Shown: one piece after another, positions 39,901 through 52,315 of the stretch | Position numbering within the stretch: position 1 is the stretch's first letter | How the letters are laid out: every line of letters starts with the position of its first letter | Assembly (NCBI GenBank): GCA_034190875.2 | Contig: CM067343.1 | Location: 62,672,751-62,736,750 of the forward strand | DNA: 64,000 bases | Direction of reading: 5' to 3' | Origin: Urechis unicinctus | Taxonomy: Eukaryota; Annelida; Polychaeta; Xenopneusta; Urechidae | Notes under the pieces: model-generated | Databases searched by the model: none | What the model was told of the DNA's origin: nothing | The model's input: the letters and a program-made list of their open reading frames with translations, nothing else | Position numbers and translations under genes: made by a program

Positions 39901-42900
39901 ACACTGTGAGAAGACACAAGCATCATATACCTGACAAGTCTCACCTGTGTACCCAGCAACACATCTGCATTCATATGTACTGCTGATGTTATTGCAATCT
40001 CCGCCGTTAAGACAAGGCGCGCTGTAGCATGGGTTAAGTTCACCACATTCCCGCCCGTAGTACCAATCGTCACAGACACAATTGAACTGACCCGGGGCGG
40101 GGTGCTCGCATCTCCCATGCTCTCCACATGGCAGTGATTGACAGGGGTTGTAGAGATCACAGTGGATGCCATAATACCCAACCTGGCATGCACATCTGTA
40201 ATCAGCATCCGAGACACCCACACAGGTAGCTCCGTTCTTACACGGCGATGGATCACAAAGGTTCCGAATTTCACAATTAGTGCCAACATAGCCCGTGGGA
40301 CAGCGACACGTGTACTCCATGTGTGTGAAGTGCACACAAGTAGCACCGTTCTGGCACGGATCCTTGGAGCAGGGGTTGTAGAGCGAGCAGGTAAAGTCGT
40401 ACCATCCCTCATCACAGTCACACCTGTAACGACCATCACCAAGAGCCACACACTGCCCGTTGTGACAGGGGTCCTCTTTGTCACAGACATTCTCTAGGTG
40501 ACATCGGTCTCCATAATAACCTGGAATGTCAAGACATGATATTTCAAAACAAATCGAGAATATTTCAAACCCAAACTGGTTCACAGTAATGCAATGCAAT
40601 GTTTTCTTCTTAAATAACATTAAGTGCACATGCACAAAAAGTTTTCTCACCTATTACGCAGTTGCAAACAAATGATCCGCTGGAGGGGTTTTCACAGAAT
40701 CCCCCGTTGAGGCAGGGGCTGAGAACACATTCATTGTACCAATCACAAGTATCCCCGGAGTACCCCACAGTACACTGGCACCGGAAGCCACCGGAAGTGG
40801 TCACGTTCTCACACACGCCTCCGTTCAGGCAAGGTGAGGACCTACATCCGTCTTGAAACTGACAGGTATCTCCAAAGTAACCATCAACGCACGCGCATTG
40901 GTAGCTATTATTACCAAGAAATGCACAACTTCCAGCGTTTAAGCAGACATCGAGTTCACATGGATTAATGGATCCACAGTTGGTGCCATGATAGCCAATA
41001 GGACAGCTACACACATATGATCCTTGGCCATTATCCGTACAGCCGCCGCCGTTTCTACAAGGGGAAGAAGAGCAGGGCTGCTGGATAGTACAGTTGACCC
41101 CTCCGTACCCCACAGGGCAATTACAACGATAGCCACCATTCCCGGAAGAGACACACAGGCCGCCATTACGACACGGGTCCTGTAGAATACATGGATCCAC
41201 AAAGGTACAGTGCTCATTGCTGGTGCCAGGTGGACATCGACATAGGTAGGTGTCTGAACCCTCCACACCCTCACATGTGCCTCCATTCTGACATGGATTG
41301 CTCTCACACACTGCAACATCAGAGGGAACATGTAGAATGACCACTCAAGCATGGGTATTGAGATGCGATCATTGCCAATCATCTCAAAATTATGAGAAAT
41401 TATCTTGAACTCATGCATGAAGGTATAAATAAGGCGAAAACATGGTTATAATCGTTGAGGGTACTTAGAAGATGAGGGTTGCCAATAGGGTAGAAACATT
41501 AACATAAGGTTGACGTAAACGATTGTTTTCAATGATAAACTAAAAGTAGTACAAAAACCATTTGTCCATATTGTTAATTTATTGGAATAAAATGGCGTTG
41601 ATAATAGCGACGCATTGAAAAAACAACTCACCTCCTCTTTCCAGGGTAAACGTAATGGGTCGTACCTGAGGCCCCCTCCTGCCATCCGCCAGATTCACAG
41701 CCACAGTGGCCACGTATGTCACTCCAGAAGCCAGCAACCGGATGCGTACACAGATCTCCCTGGTGGTTATCTGTGTAGGTGAGGATGAACTGGTGAGATC
41801 GGCTCTCCAGTAGCTAAGGCTGTAGGTCGTGGATGCTGTCTGCCGCTCGGCAGGGTAGTCCCAACATAGCAGGGCCGAGTTCCTGCTGATGAAGCTTACC
41901 CGCAGATCACTGGGGGCTGGCAGAGTTATCACCACCATCGATTATATTTATTATTTGTAAATATAATTTAAAGACGAAATGCTTTGAGATTGCGTTACAT
42001 CTGTTACATTTATTTGATAAATAATATGCATATCAAAATAACCACTAGGATTAAATAAAGATGCAAATAAAAGGAATTGCTTGCGTGACAATGAATAATA
42101 ATTATTTTAGCGAATAATACGCAAACAGTGGTGCCATTTTGTTGCATTTGAACATGAGTTAGAATGAGACTACGTACGGGGATTATCCACGAGAATGACG
42201 TCGACCAGGAGGGCGGTCTCTCGCTTGGGGGAGCCACTGTCCTCAGCCACGACGGTCATCTCAAACCCAGCTGGGAGCGCTTCCGCTAGCAACAGTTCCC
42301 CGAATGTACCGTGCAGGTCTACCAAGTGCGCATACGTTCCATTCGCTACCCGGAAGCGCACCTTGTTGTTCACGTCAGCGATGTCCCGATCGAGAGAGTA
42401 AAAGGTGTAAACATAGAATCCTGTTCCCCCACCGGAGTAGACGGCCACGGTGATGCGGTTTCCGTCGACGAGCAGGAACTGGGGGGAGTGGATGTTATAC
42501 TGGGACACCGTCACTCTTACTGGACGGTCACGTGATCTCCCCCCGGATACCGCCATGGCGACCAGCTGGTAGGAGGAATCGAGAGGACGCTCGATTTGAC
42601 TGGAGGTCCGGATTGAACCGGAAGTCCGATTGATCTCAAAATTGGCGCTCTCGCTCCCGGTAAGGAAGAATTCGACCAGCGTCAGCGTGCAGGATGTGTT
42701 GATGACGTCACAGGCGCGGATTTTGATCACAGGGGTTCCTGCAGGAGCCCCCTCAAACACTACCGCATTGTAAGGCTCGTCGAAAAACACAATGGCGCCT
42801 GTCAACAAAACGGTCAGTGTGACATCAGTAAGTTAGGACAGCAAGCTCAAGGAACGCTGATTGACACACAAGACGAGATTGATGAGAGTATGTTGTTGTA

Positions 42901-44751
42901 ACCGGAAATTCAGAGGGATGTTCAGATGACTACAGTGACTGTGTTGATGAGCGTCTTGTTTGGAGATTTCTTATCAAGCCTCAGTTGGGCAACGCCCTCC
43001 TCGACCTCAGATCAATTGGTCAAAATTAAATTGTTGATTTATCATGGTGGGCGATTTCTGAATACGGTAATTATAATGCATTTTAGGATGTCGTTTATGT
43101 TACCAGAATAATCTGAAAGGCAACACTTGAAGATTATGATAAGTCCCATATTCTCAAGCAGAAGAAAAAAAAAAGCAGCAAAGTGGTACAGGATGGAATG
43201 ATTACGACGAGGGCTGAGAAGTAATGATGATGATGATGATGACGACGACAGTGTTAAGCAACTCGAGACGCTTCGGTTTTCTTTGGACTGTGTATCTGAG
43301 CTATGCATTTGGCGTATGGGGGGGGATACACAATACGACATTTGATTGGTTGGGTGGAGTCGAGTCAAACACTATGCAATGGATAAAGATAATGACTGAT
43401 CGGCCGTTTTTAATTAAGTTTCGAAAGGAAAAGCCATTTCATATCAAGATCAAATCAGTTTCATCCTTTTCTGTAGCGTGGGAAACATTGCCAAACTTTC
43501 AAAGAGAGGCAACTTCGCGTGACGTCATTAAGAGCGGATGGAGTGAATGACCCCATGGGAGTTCATAATGAGGAAGCATTGTGTGGTTGTTGCTTGGCAA
43601 CCTGAATAGATAATAGTTGCATCTAGTCCCCTGAGGTCGGTATCTTTGGTAACGGGTATGTTTGGTTATTACCTATTACGGATTTCATTTTATTGTCATG
43701 ACACATTCTTGATAAATTAATTTGGTTTTTTTTACTCACGAAACCTACAAACAAAATACTTTATACCGACAATGATGTAATGTAATGTTGATCTCGCATG
43801 AAGCTTTGTATGGAGGGTTAATATAGTCGTTTTCAAAATGGATGCTTTCATTATTCCTGGATGAAACCCTTTACTTGTTCATAACTCTATCAATGCGTAG
43901 TCTTAAAACTCCGCGTTAAACCCCGGAGAACCAAAGTCTTATGGTCCTCGGAAAAAATTATATCGTCTCATATTGTTTATCACTAATCATGTCTCTTGAA
44001 TCATTTGTTTGATATAGAATTAGCGCGTTATTGCTTTAGAATTACAAACTATTGACAGATGTTACACTCAGCATGATTTACGTCAGACATTAATGTGATT
44101 GGCTAGAATGAATTATAGACGAGGAATCGATAGTTCAGATTGCTGGAGGAAGCTACTGAATACTTTAAAAGTATCTGCCACGAAATTGTTTGTCCATAAG
44201 GATGGCATAGGAAGCACTCCGTCTCGTTCTGGCAAAGCAGATCTGAACGCTCAAGGTCGAAACGCGCGTTGCTGCTACGTGGTCTCTGCGCATGTGCCGT
44301 GTGGTTCAGACGTAGTGATTCGTGGGTCATTGTCTTGTAATAAAATCTCCTTCCCAACCAATAGCAGGTAACCAATGGTTGTTAAGCAATATTTCCCCAC
44401 GATACCCACCAGCTTGTCAATTAAGAAATATCCATATAATTGCTTGTTAACTGTTATCAATATAAAATACAAGCGGTGTATGTTGTCTTTCACATTTTTG
44501 TTGATCCAACTATCAATACAATCTGACAGAAAAGCCGCCAAAGCGTTTAATGAGCGCCTCATAATGAACACATACATTTAATGCTTCTCTCTTAGAACCA
44601 GTATATGTATGGCGTGGCGCACCAATTCAGCGACCACTGTTCCAGTGGACAGAGCATCTGTAATAAGTTAAATAAACTCACCTTCCATGATGCCTGCAGA
44701 GCAGAACAAAACAACCATCAAGCATCCAACATATTGTGGTCGACGAGTCAT
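30928..44751 (-). CDS. Adhesion GPCR: cadherin-FN3-EGF(about 43)-HormR-GAIN-7TM
   Basis: Large surface receptor on the minus strand, 19 exons: 44751-44682 (signal peptide MTRRPQYVGCLMVVLFCSAG), 42798-42178 (two cadherin repeats), 41916-41632 (FN3), 41310-40651 (six EGFs), 40520-36325 (about 36 EGFs), 36100-35966 (last EGF), 35818-35622 (HormR, CFEDETLGRYGDYMWP), then GAIN/GPS: 34836-34696, 34552-34458, 34364-34172, 33986-33738, 33637-33598, 33458-33361, then 7TM: 33174-33050, 32697-32626, 32223-31958, 31825-31756, 31642-30928. All phases join and the sum gives about 2,742 residues if one base is restored near 39512-39514. GPS reads CVFWDEEGGRWST...CRSSHMSSFSVL with predicted cleavage HM/S. 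TM1 is YAVYVGVALCFVFILATLII. ECL2 has the conserved YC, and the tail runs about 140 residues. Ligand and signalling are unknown. I do not recognise a vertebrate orthologue with this domain order. Confidence 0.93.
34890..35560. repeat. (GAT)n-rich imperfect trinucleotide repeat
   Basis: Two blocks (about 34893-35245 and 35375-35540) of degenerate GAT/GGT/TAT triplets in the intron between the HormR and first GAIN exons. Low-complexity D- or M-rich frames across them are artefacts. Confidence 0.9.
35325..35362 (-). pseudogene. Relic of a GAIN exon of the adhesion GPCR
   Basis: GGATCTTCTCTAACTCCAGT-AGCAATG closely matches part of the real exon at about 34788-34820 (ATCTTCTCCAACTCGAGCAG-CAATG). 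On the minus strand it would encode LLLELEK, as the exon does. It lacks the rest of the exon and probably came from a local duplication in the intron. Confidence 0.5.
36325..40520 (-). other. Single 4.2-kb exon coding about 36 EGF repeats, with one frame break
   Basis: The first ten repeats (NPCxxxPC type) lack calcium-binding residues. Those from about 39060 on are mostly calcium-binding (D-I-D/N-E-C). Many repeats carry C-x-S-x-P-C, the protein O-glucosylation site, and several carry C-x-N-G-x-T-C, the O-fucose site. The frame breaks at 39512-39514 (AAA on the plus strand), where CLDLGDRNY must shift by one base to continue as TCQCRRGNYGTHC. Border phases also require one more base than is present. 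The second calcium-type repeat carries an insertion of about 22 residues. Confidence 0.9.
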
Positions 44752-46640
44752 CCTGATCGCCTCTATGGTTTACTTGCTAAACTATTTCAAATTTGGTGTA
44801 TTCTTAAAAACCTCCTCTGCATCTGGGATGGCGAAGCCTTTGAAGGTGACCGCTTTGCTTGCCGCGTGCTTCCCCTTCACGCCCCAGCAATAGTTATGGG
44901 AAAGAGCTCCGCGAAGGCAGGAAAATGGATTGATTATTGATAAACCATGATTCAGGTTTCCACTTTATAGGTCACTGGGCCTTTGGGAAAAGCGATCGCG
45001 TGATTGGTGCCGCGTGAGAGTCGGTAGTTGAGTGGGTAGTATTCGGATTATCAATTAAATATAGCTGTGTTGTCCCTGTTTCGTGGATGATCCCAACACA
45101 ATCATAGGCAGCGAAAAAGAAAACTTGTCCAGAAATGTATTTTATTCAACAAATGTTCGCAGCTAAATAAAAAGAGGAATTTAGCGTGTAAAATTTTCTC
45201 AATTGATATGTTTTGTGAAATGTTTAAGGGTTTGGTACATCCGCCGAGGAGATGAACGATCACGTGATCACGTCTTGAAAAATACGGTATGAAAGAAAAG
45301 AAATCAATTTCACGCAGAGAAATATTTACAAAACCACGAAATAACTTTAATCTATGAGAATTATTGTTTATACAAATAGGGATAACCAAATTAAGAGCTG
45401 TCTAGTTATAATCCTAACAAGCTAGAATAAGAAAACTCAGGTTAATCTGTTTTCAGGCCGCTGTTTGTTCCTTTGCATACTCATATCATTTAAACGCACC
45501 AGCATATCATTGTACGTGAAGTATGATGTTATCAATCTCTGCCTGACGTAAGATGATCGAGTGTATAAATACTGGCATTGGTCAGTTGGTCACTAACGCA
45601 TACTGCGGAGAAGGTTTGATGGAGGAATCCAGTACATAGTGATCCCCAGCGAGGGAATTCATCATCCTCATTACGCGACATTATAACAAGTGGATGCGAT
45701 GATTTCAATGACGAATGTAACCAAACTTTAGCTGTCTCATAAACTAGATATGTGCCTCTTCTATCTTAGTGCGGCTGTCTCGACACGAATGCAGAGACAT
45801 GACATGAATGAAGGCGACCTCAGACAATGTTCCGGGCATAAGCGTTATGCAATACCAGGTAGTACCAAATGTAATCAGAGCACCTGTTCTGAAACACAAC
45901 TAACATGGGAACTGTAGAGATAATGGCAATGAAGTATTACATTAAAGAAATAAACATTAGCTGAATGTTATCTACAATGACTTGCTTCAATATCAGAGCA
46001 TATAGCGTGAAACATTATTAACATCGGCGCAACATAATTATGATATTAAAATAGATGATAATTTTTATTATGAAAGAAATGCTGGTGATGTGTATCGGTT
46101 AATCTGGGTAGCTTTAAAGCGTGCTTGTATGGTTGGAGATAAAATATAAATACTCATAACATTAAATGATTACAAATGATGGAGAAAAAAGTCAGGTTCA
46201 TCTCAGACAGGTCTATGCTATGAGCCAGGTACATGGGTAGATATAATTGTGAAATGTGGATGATGATTGATTAGCCATGACCACATGTAAACGGCGGACG
46301 ACCTGGATCATCAAACACGATGCACTACTGCTCATAGGATGACAAATTACGAGTGTTACTAAACAATGCAGAAACTGATACGGAAGGTGGGCATCTGCGG
46401 GGACCAGCGCGACGGAAGTGTCCGGGATTCCGCGAGACAAGTGGGACCAGGCCAACCCCTTAGACGGTGATATTAGAGATGCTAGTTAGAGCGTACTTGG
46501 AAACAACCGAATTCAACCAATTCATGAATTTTATTCAAGGTACAACTCCCTTTAATCACTAATAAATAACGAATTAGAATACTGATCCGGGTTCGCAACG
46601 ACGAATCAAGAATTACGTTGCGCTTTTTGGGCCGATTTTT
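44752..46640. other. Upstream region of the adhesion GPCR
   Basis: 5' flank and probable promoter on the minus strand. AT-rich, with no recognisable gene or repeat family. A TATAAATA at 45564-45571 lies on the plus strand, where no gene is seen. Confidence 0.35.
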
Positions 46641-46647
46641 GATTCAA

Positions 46648-47215
46648 CGCTCCATAACACTAGCCCATACACCCCCAACAGTCCACCATAACACTAGCCC
46701 ATACACCCCCAATAATCCACCATAACACTAGCCCATACACCCCCAACAGTCCACCATAACACTAGCCCATACACCCCCAACAGTCCACCATAACACTAGC
46801 CCATACACCCCCAATAATCCACCATAACACTAGCCCATACACCCCCAACAGTCCACCATAACACTAGCCCATACACCCCCAACAATCCACCATAACACTA
46901 GCCCAAACACCCCAACAGTCCACCATAACACTAGCCCATACACCCCCAATAATCCACCATAACACAAGCCCATACACCCCAACAGTCCACCATAACACTA
47001 GCCCATACACCCCCAACAATCCACCATAACACTAGCCCATACACACCCCAACAATCCACCATAACACTAGCCCATACACCCCCAACAATCCACCATAACA
47101 CTAGCCCATACACCCCCAACAATCCACCATAACACTAGCCCATACACCCCCAACAATCCACCATAACACTAGCCCATACACCCCCAACAATCCACCATAA
47201 CACTAGCCTATACAC
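46648..47215. repeat. 34-bp minisatellite, about 17 copies
   Basis: Units with core CCACCATAACACTAGCCCAT followed by ACACCCCCAACAGT or AATAAT/ACAAT. Copies are highly alike and so recently amplified. The minus strand is G-rich (GGGGGTGTATGGGC). Confidence 0.95.
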
Positions 47216-47410
47216 ATCCCACAGTGCTATTGACCAGATGACGCTAGCCCACATACCCCCGCCCCATTAGGGTTACGTACTTTTTGAACGGCCCCTAACA
47301 TCAACTACTTACACTCATTTGAGCCGGGTATAAAAGATAATTACCTACAAGGTAAGTTTACGTCCATACGCGCGGGGTGTGAGCTCGGGTAGGTATGCTA
47401 GGTGAGAAGT

Positions 47411-47456
47411 CAAAGTGGCTGCCATGTGATAATAAGATTTATCGCATGGCAGCCAA
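47411..47456. repeat. Short hairpin, 17-bp stem with one mismatch
   Basis: TGGCTGCCATGTGATAA faces TTATCGCATGGCAGCCA across about 9 nt. Possible MITE remnant; too short and too perfect to be called an RNA gene without expression data. Confidence 0.5.
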
Positions 47457-49369
47457 TCAGAGCAAAGAGTTTATAGCTTCGCTAAGAGAGCTCACTCGAG
47501 GCCTCCGCCCGAGGAAATATGTGAAGACGCAACCTGTTAACCGATGAAAGGCTATATGAAAATCTCAACAATCGCAGTGACGTCAGCCCAGTATTCCCAT
47601 GTGCTTTTGTTTGTATCACGGTAGCGCCACCTTACGATTGAAATGTATTATAATAATTAGGGAAGCGATCACCGCAGAGCCACTCGAAGTGAGCCCTCAT
47701 AGCGTAGCTATGAACTCTTTGATCAGAGCTCGAGAAAAAACTCGGTCTTTTTCCCATATCGCCTCAAGCGCACAGCTAGCAGTGCGATAATTGCGACCGT
47801 GTCGCAATATCAAATAGCTGCCTCCAGATTTCAGAAGGTCCCTTACAGAGCACCACAGCTCGAACATGGCAATACATGGTGCTTAACGAGACAGTTCAAC
47901 CCCATATCGGGCACTCAGGGATCATTTTGTTAATACACTACTATATCTAACACAGACATAAATCATGCCATCTTTTAATTTGTGCCACAAAGTTTCCTTG
48001 ATCGAAAACCATGCTGATTAATTTTCAATATTATTTTTGACTGGAAATACTCATGGTGTACAGTGGAAATTTGTTTTATTTAGTTGCGTCGTTCCATCGA
48101 TAACAGTGCCTCCCTAAAACCATGAACCTCGCCGATGTTAGCTGTAAATCGTTACGTGCTCTATAACTACCTCGCTTTTGGTGAGTATGCTTCCGCTCAC
48201 GTTACATAATGTAGCTTTCTTCAATCAAAAAAGACAAAAAATATTTTTTTTCTTCATAATAACTCTCATTCGATGCTGCTCCAATCTTAAGGTACCGGGC
48301 GAAACAGGACTGCTGTATATCGTCCATCCAACAAGAAATTCCCAAACAATCTTTCTCATCAGAAACACATCTACAACGACTGCCATACTAAGTTTGAACA
48401 TGATGACAATAAATTAGAGCTGGTGGCTGGTTCAAATCTCCACTTATTAAAGTTGTGAACATCATTACACAAAAATTAGACCGACAAGCAGCTTGATAGG
48501 CAACATCGTTCAAATATGGGGCTGAACTTAGGGCTGAACAGTCTCTTTAATATCAGACACGCCTTTTAGTGTTATAACTGGGTTTTCTCAAGAGTCATTT
48601 GCTTGCCAGCCGGTAATCTGGTTGCATGTCGCTCATCGGGAAATCACTATATTAGGTGTTGGTATCTGTGTCTGAGAACATATTTTTAATCTTTACATAT
48701 CCAGTACAATTATGTTTTGCAGGCAAAAACCTTTCCAGTTGGCAGGGAAAGGAAAAGGTCCAAGAAGGTTTTTAAATCTGAGAAGTATCACTACAAGATA
48801 TCAGCTGACAGAAAGCGTTCCATTTCTGAACATGCCTATGCAGCTGAATGTGAAGAGTAAAAAAGGTAACAGTTTGTTGCCTGACTTTGTTGCTTTTGGG
48901 ATAAAAAAATCAGATTTTTGAACCACTTATTAACTAAGAAGTTAAATTTATGAACTTGACCTCAAGGCCTCCGGTTTCCTGGCTCGCTTGATGTCGCAAT
49001 ACGAAGTACGCTTAGCGCCACCAAGCGCGAGCTTGTGAAAACACTCGCTGCCGAGGCACACTCCTTCTTTAGTTATATTACTCCTTGTATGAATGCATAG
49101 GATTCAACATCCGAATATACCCAACGGATGTAATACATACTACCCACACAACGTCAATACAAAACGACTAACTCAAGGATTGCAGTCCTTAATACTGGTT
49201 GCTTTATGCGATATAATTACAGTTTTAAAAACTCCACCGGAGATGAAGCGATCTCGTCTTCGGCCAAAAATGAGGCACCTAATGAAAACAGCATCAGCCT
49301 CCTAGCGACCCAAACACAACCCTAGCGTAATTTCCGGCACAGTGGCTTAATCAGGACCATACCAACGAG
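47457..49369. other. Spacer, no gene recognised
   Basis: Several open frames shorter than 80 codons, none with recognisable similarity or splice context. Nothing supported. Confidence 0.4.
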
Positions 49370-49563
49370 ATGGATTTCCCATACCGGCAGATTCCATCAG
49401 TATGGTCTGTCATATAGTCGATAAATGTTGTGACAATGGCATCTGCAAGTCGTAAGCATATGATAACCATCTAGCACACTGCTGAACTTAAGGACGCTGA
49501 ACCAGAAAGAGGCACAGAGGTCATTGAGTACATGGCCAACTCCGTACGAGTACTTCTGGAGAA
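49370..49563 (-). pseudogene. Relic of MFSD12 exon 1
   Basis: Matches the plus-strand reading of MFSD12 exon 1 (about 60325-60545) over nearly its whole length: TCCATCAGTATGGTCTG, GATGGCATCTGCAA, and CACAGAGGTCATTGAGTACA followed by TGGCCAACTCCGTACGAGTA. It has many substitutions and loses about 20 nt around the position of CCAGCAAGTAGCTGAACC, so the frame is broken. Same orientation as the parent gene, 11 kb away. Only exon 1 is present. Confidence 0.85.
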
Positions 49564-51089
49564 GGGGTAGTACTTCTGACTGGGATGACTTCTTCTTATT
49601 GTTTCGATTTGGTAGCCCTGCGCGGACATACCCAAAAAAAAAACGTCCTGTAGGGATAGTTTGGGTGTTTTAGTGTGTATCCTACCAATCCCTGAAACAA
49701 TACCATTATGTTTATTTAAGTTAAGATTGTCCTATAATGATTGATAAATAAGTTTTATAGGGACGATGGCGTGGCGTCCTTCTGGTATGCTGTGCCATAT
49801 TTATGGTTTTCGGGACTACCATTCCAAAGAACGTGAAATTATCCACTTGGGTTAGAATTACTCCAGTGCGTCTATTCTTTAAACCAGTTCCAGCCAATCA
49901 ATTGCAGCCAATATATTGAACAGATTCCCTTAAGGTCCTCTCCAAACAGCGCCACACACCCTTCGTGGACCGTTTCACAGACATAGAGTAAAGTGTGGGT
50001 TTGTTGAGCGTTCAATAATCGTATAACAGTGGGGTTCAATCTGAGATCATTGACCGTTCGCTGAACACTGATTCTCTAATGTCATCATCATGATCTATCG
50101 CCATGAAATATTTTTTAAGCAATCAAAGTTTGCACATAATTAATATCTTATGATATCGATTTGCGCCAAATCCTAAAATATGATAGCTGTATGATAGTTT
50201 ACGTGACAGACACTGGTTGTCTCAGTAGACGTTATTCGTGGTTGTAGCTAATAATATACACCTCCAGTCCATGGTTGAGCAAAGCAAAGAAGCCGTTAGT
50301 TCAACCGTATTACACATTGTGACCATATGTTTTTATCACGAATTTTGAACCATACTCAAATCGAAATGATGATAATTTTTGGAAAAAAATGCTTGATTTC
50401 AGACTCAGCCACATAGCCAGTGGAGGTATCACATGATATAACAAACCACAATAATAAAGTACAGTATACACAGGCAGAAAGAAATACATAATATTTACAG
50501 ACGACAGTTTGAGATCACCTAAGTTGGCCATATACGGTGAATACCCCTATTCCAATGTTTCCACATGTCTGATATGTATCTAGTGCTGCTTTGCTGTATC
50601 GTTCCATTTCCTCTTCATGGCGTGCCTGGGCACTAGCGGCGTGTTGAAAAAGAAGAAATCGGGTGTCACTCTTTTCTTGTGCACCAACCATGTTATTGTA
50701 CTTATGCATTGTGTCGCAATCACATCACCCAACACCTTGCATAATACAACGTCAGTCTTTGTTCAACACTTCTGTAAAGCAGCTTCCATCTATCTATAGT
50801 TTACACTTATCGAGTCTGGTGGTGGGTTATCAGTAATGTTAACGATAATGGCGGGGACACGACACGTACCCTAATGTTCGTCGAGATTCAAAAACGTCTC
50901 CTCGTAGTCCAAGAGATTGGTAGCTATTAAGTTTTTTATGCCTTTACACGTTTGTACATCTGAATAGAATCATTTATGATTTTTTGTATATCGTGTAGAC
51001 TTGGGCAAGACTCCAAACCATCGATAGCATTTACCATTAACATTGTCTGTTGACGTTAAGTGGCGACGACGAGATATGCAATGTCTTTA
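49564..51089. other. Spacer, no gene recognised
   Basis: Unique sequence with an A-run at about 49636 and short frames of no recognised similarity. Nothing supported. Confidence 0.4.
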
Positions 51090-52292
51090 AAGATATTTAT
51101 TATTATTTATTATTATTTCTTTATTTCGGACACAACAACAAAGTAAAACTTTATATGCGGTCCATAGCAAATAGAAATCTAAACTTATATTTACACATAG
51201 ATACAAACATACATAGAAAGAAAAAAAAAAGATGGCCTAGCATGAATTATTTGGTCACATGATTAAAGTGAACATAGAGTAATCCCATCCAGTGTGTTCT
51301 TATTCTTGAATTCCATTTGATATCAGATCTAAGAACTGATTGAACAATTGTGTTGGGTGATATATCAGCCCTTAGCATAAAACTGAAAATGAGATTTCTA
51401 ATTATAGCATGGGAGCTACGAACATTATTATAGGCAAACATTCCCCTAGCACAACAGTGGCGAGGCAGTCTCAGCAACATCCTAAATGCATTATTATAAG
51501 CAGTATGTAATTAAGTGATAGCAGATTTTCTGTAGTTCCACCAGAGCTGACATGTATAAAAAGAAGAACAATAAGAGTGAAACAGAGCAATTTTTACATT
51601 GTTTGAGCACATATGAAACTTACGCGCAAGCAAATTTGTGCATACAATTGACGGCACTGCCTATAAATGTCTTTGTCATCACGGAGATCATTACATATAA
51701 AATGACCCAAATACTTAACACTATCTACTTCAGCTATTATATCACCATTGATTGAGAAATTCGGAAATACCACTTTTTTAGTGAAAGAGTTGCGGCATAT
51801 CAACACAGCGCTCTTCTTGGAATTGTATTTTATATCATGTTTGATACCATATGATTCACAGGATTTTAATAACTGCATTAGACCATTAGCTGATGGGCTA
51901 AATACAACCAGGTCATCTGCATACATCAGATGGTTTACAATTTGATCACCAGCAATACAACCCGTGGAACAGTTACTAAGATCATAACTCAGGTCATCCA
52001 TGTAGACATTAAACAAATAAGGGGAGAGAATCCCTCCTTGCCGAACACCATTTGATACAGTAAATTTTGCTGATAGTATTCCACCCCATCTTACATACAT
52101 AGTTTGATTAGAGTACCAAAACATTAAAAGCCTAACTATATATACAGGAGCACCACGTTTTAACAGTTTTGAAAAAAGGACGGAGTTTTTGACTCTGTCA
52201 AATGCTTTAGATGCATCAAGAAAGCACATAAACATACAACCATTCAACTTTCTATAGTTATCAATCAACATAGATACACATATCAGTACCAA
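51090..52292 (-). mobile_element. Non-LTR retrotransposon fragment with reverse transcriptase core
   Basis: The minus-strand frame 52292-51594 carries RT blocks: block A CFLDASKAFDRV, block B NGVRQGGILSPYLFNVYMDD, block C with the catalytic MYADDLVVFSPS, then SVKYLGHFIC. After stops and frame breaks the C-terminal region continues to about 51250 (YNNAFRMLLRLPRHC, NVRSSHAIIRNLIFSFMLRA). The 3' end is a TAA-rich tail (plus strand TTATTATTATTTATTATTAT, 51092-51120), as in I/Jockey-like elements. The 5' half (endonuclease) is missing, so a dead 5'-truncated copy. Confidence 0.88.
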
Positions 52293-52315
52293 GCTTGCGT
52301 TTGGGATTAAATATG

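Noticed and set aside
44605..44940. Plus-strand frame of about 110 codons
   Set aside because: It overlaps the signal-peptide exon of the adhesion GPCR on the other strand and has no recognised similarity.
46648..47215. CRISPR-like array
   Set aside because: The 34-bp units are contiguous without unique spacers; this is a eukaryotic minisatellite.
47411..47456. Possible microRNA precursor
   Set aside because: The stem is only 17 bp and almost perfect with a short loop, more like a MITE remnant; no second copy or arm conservation can be tested here.
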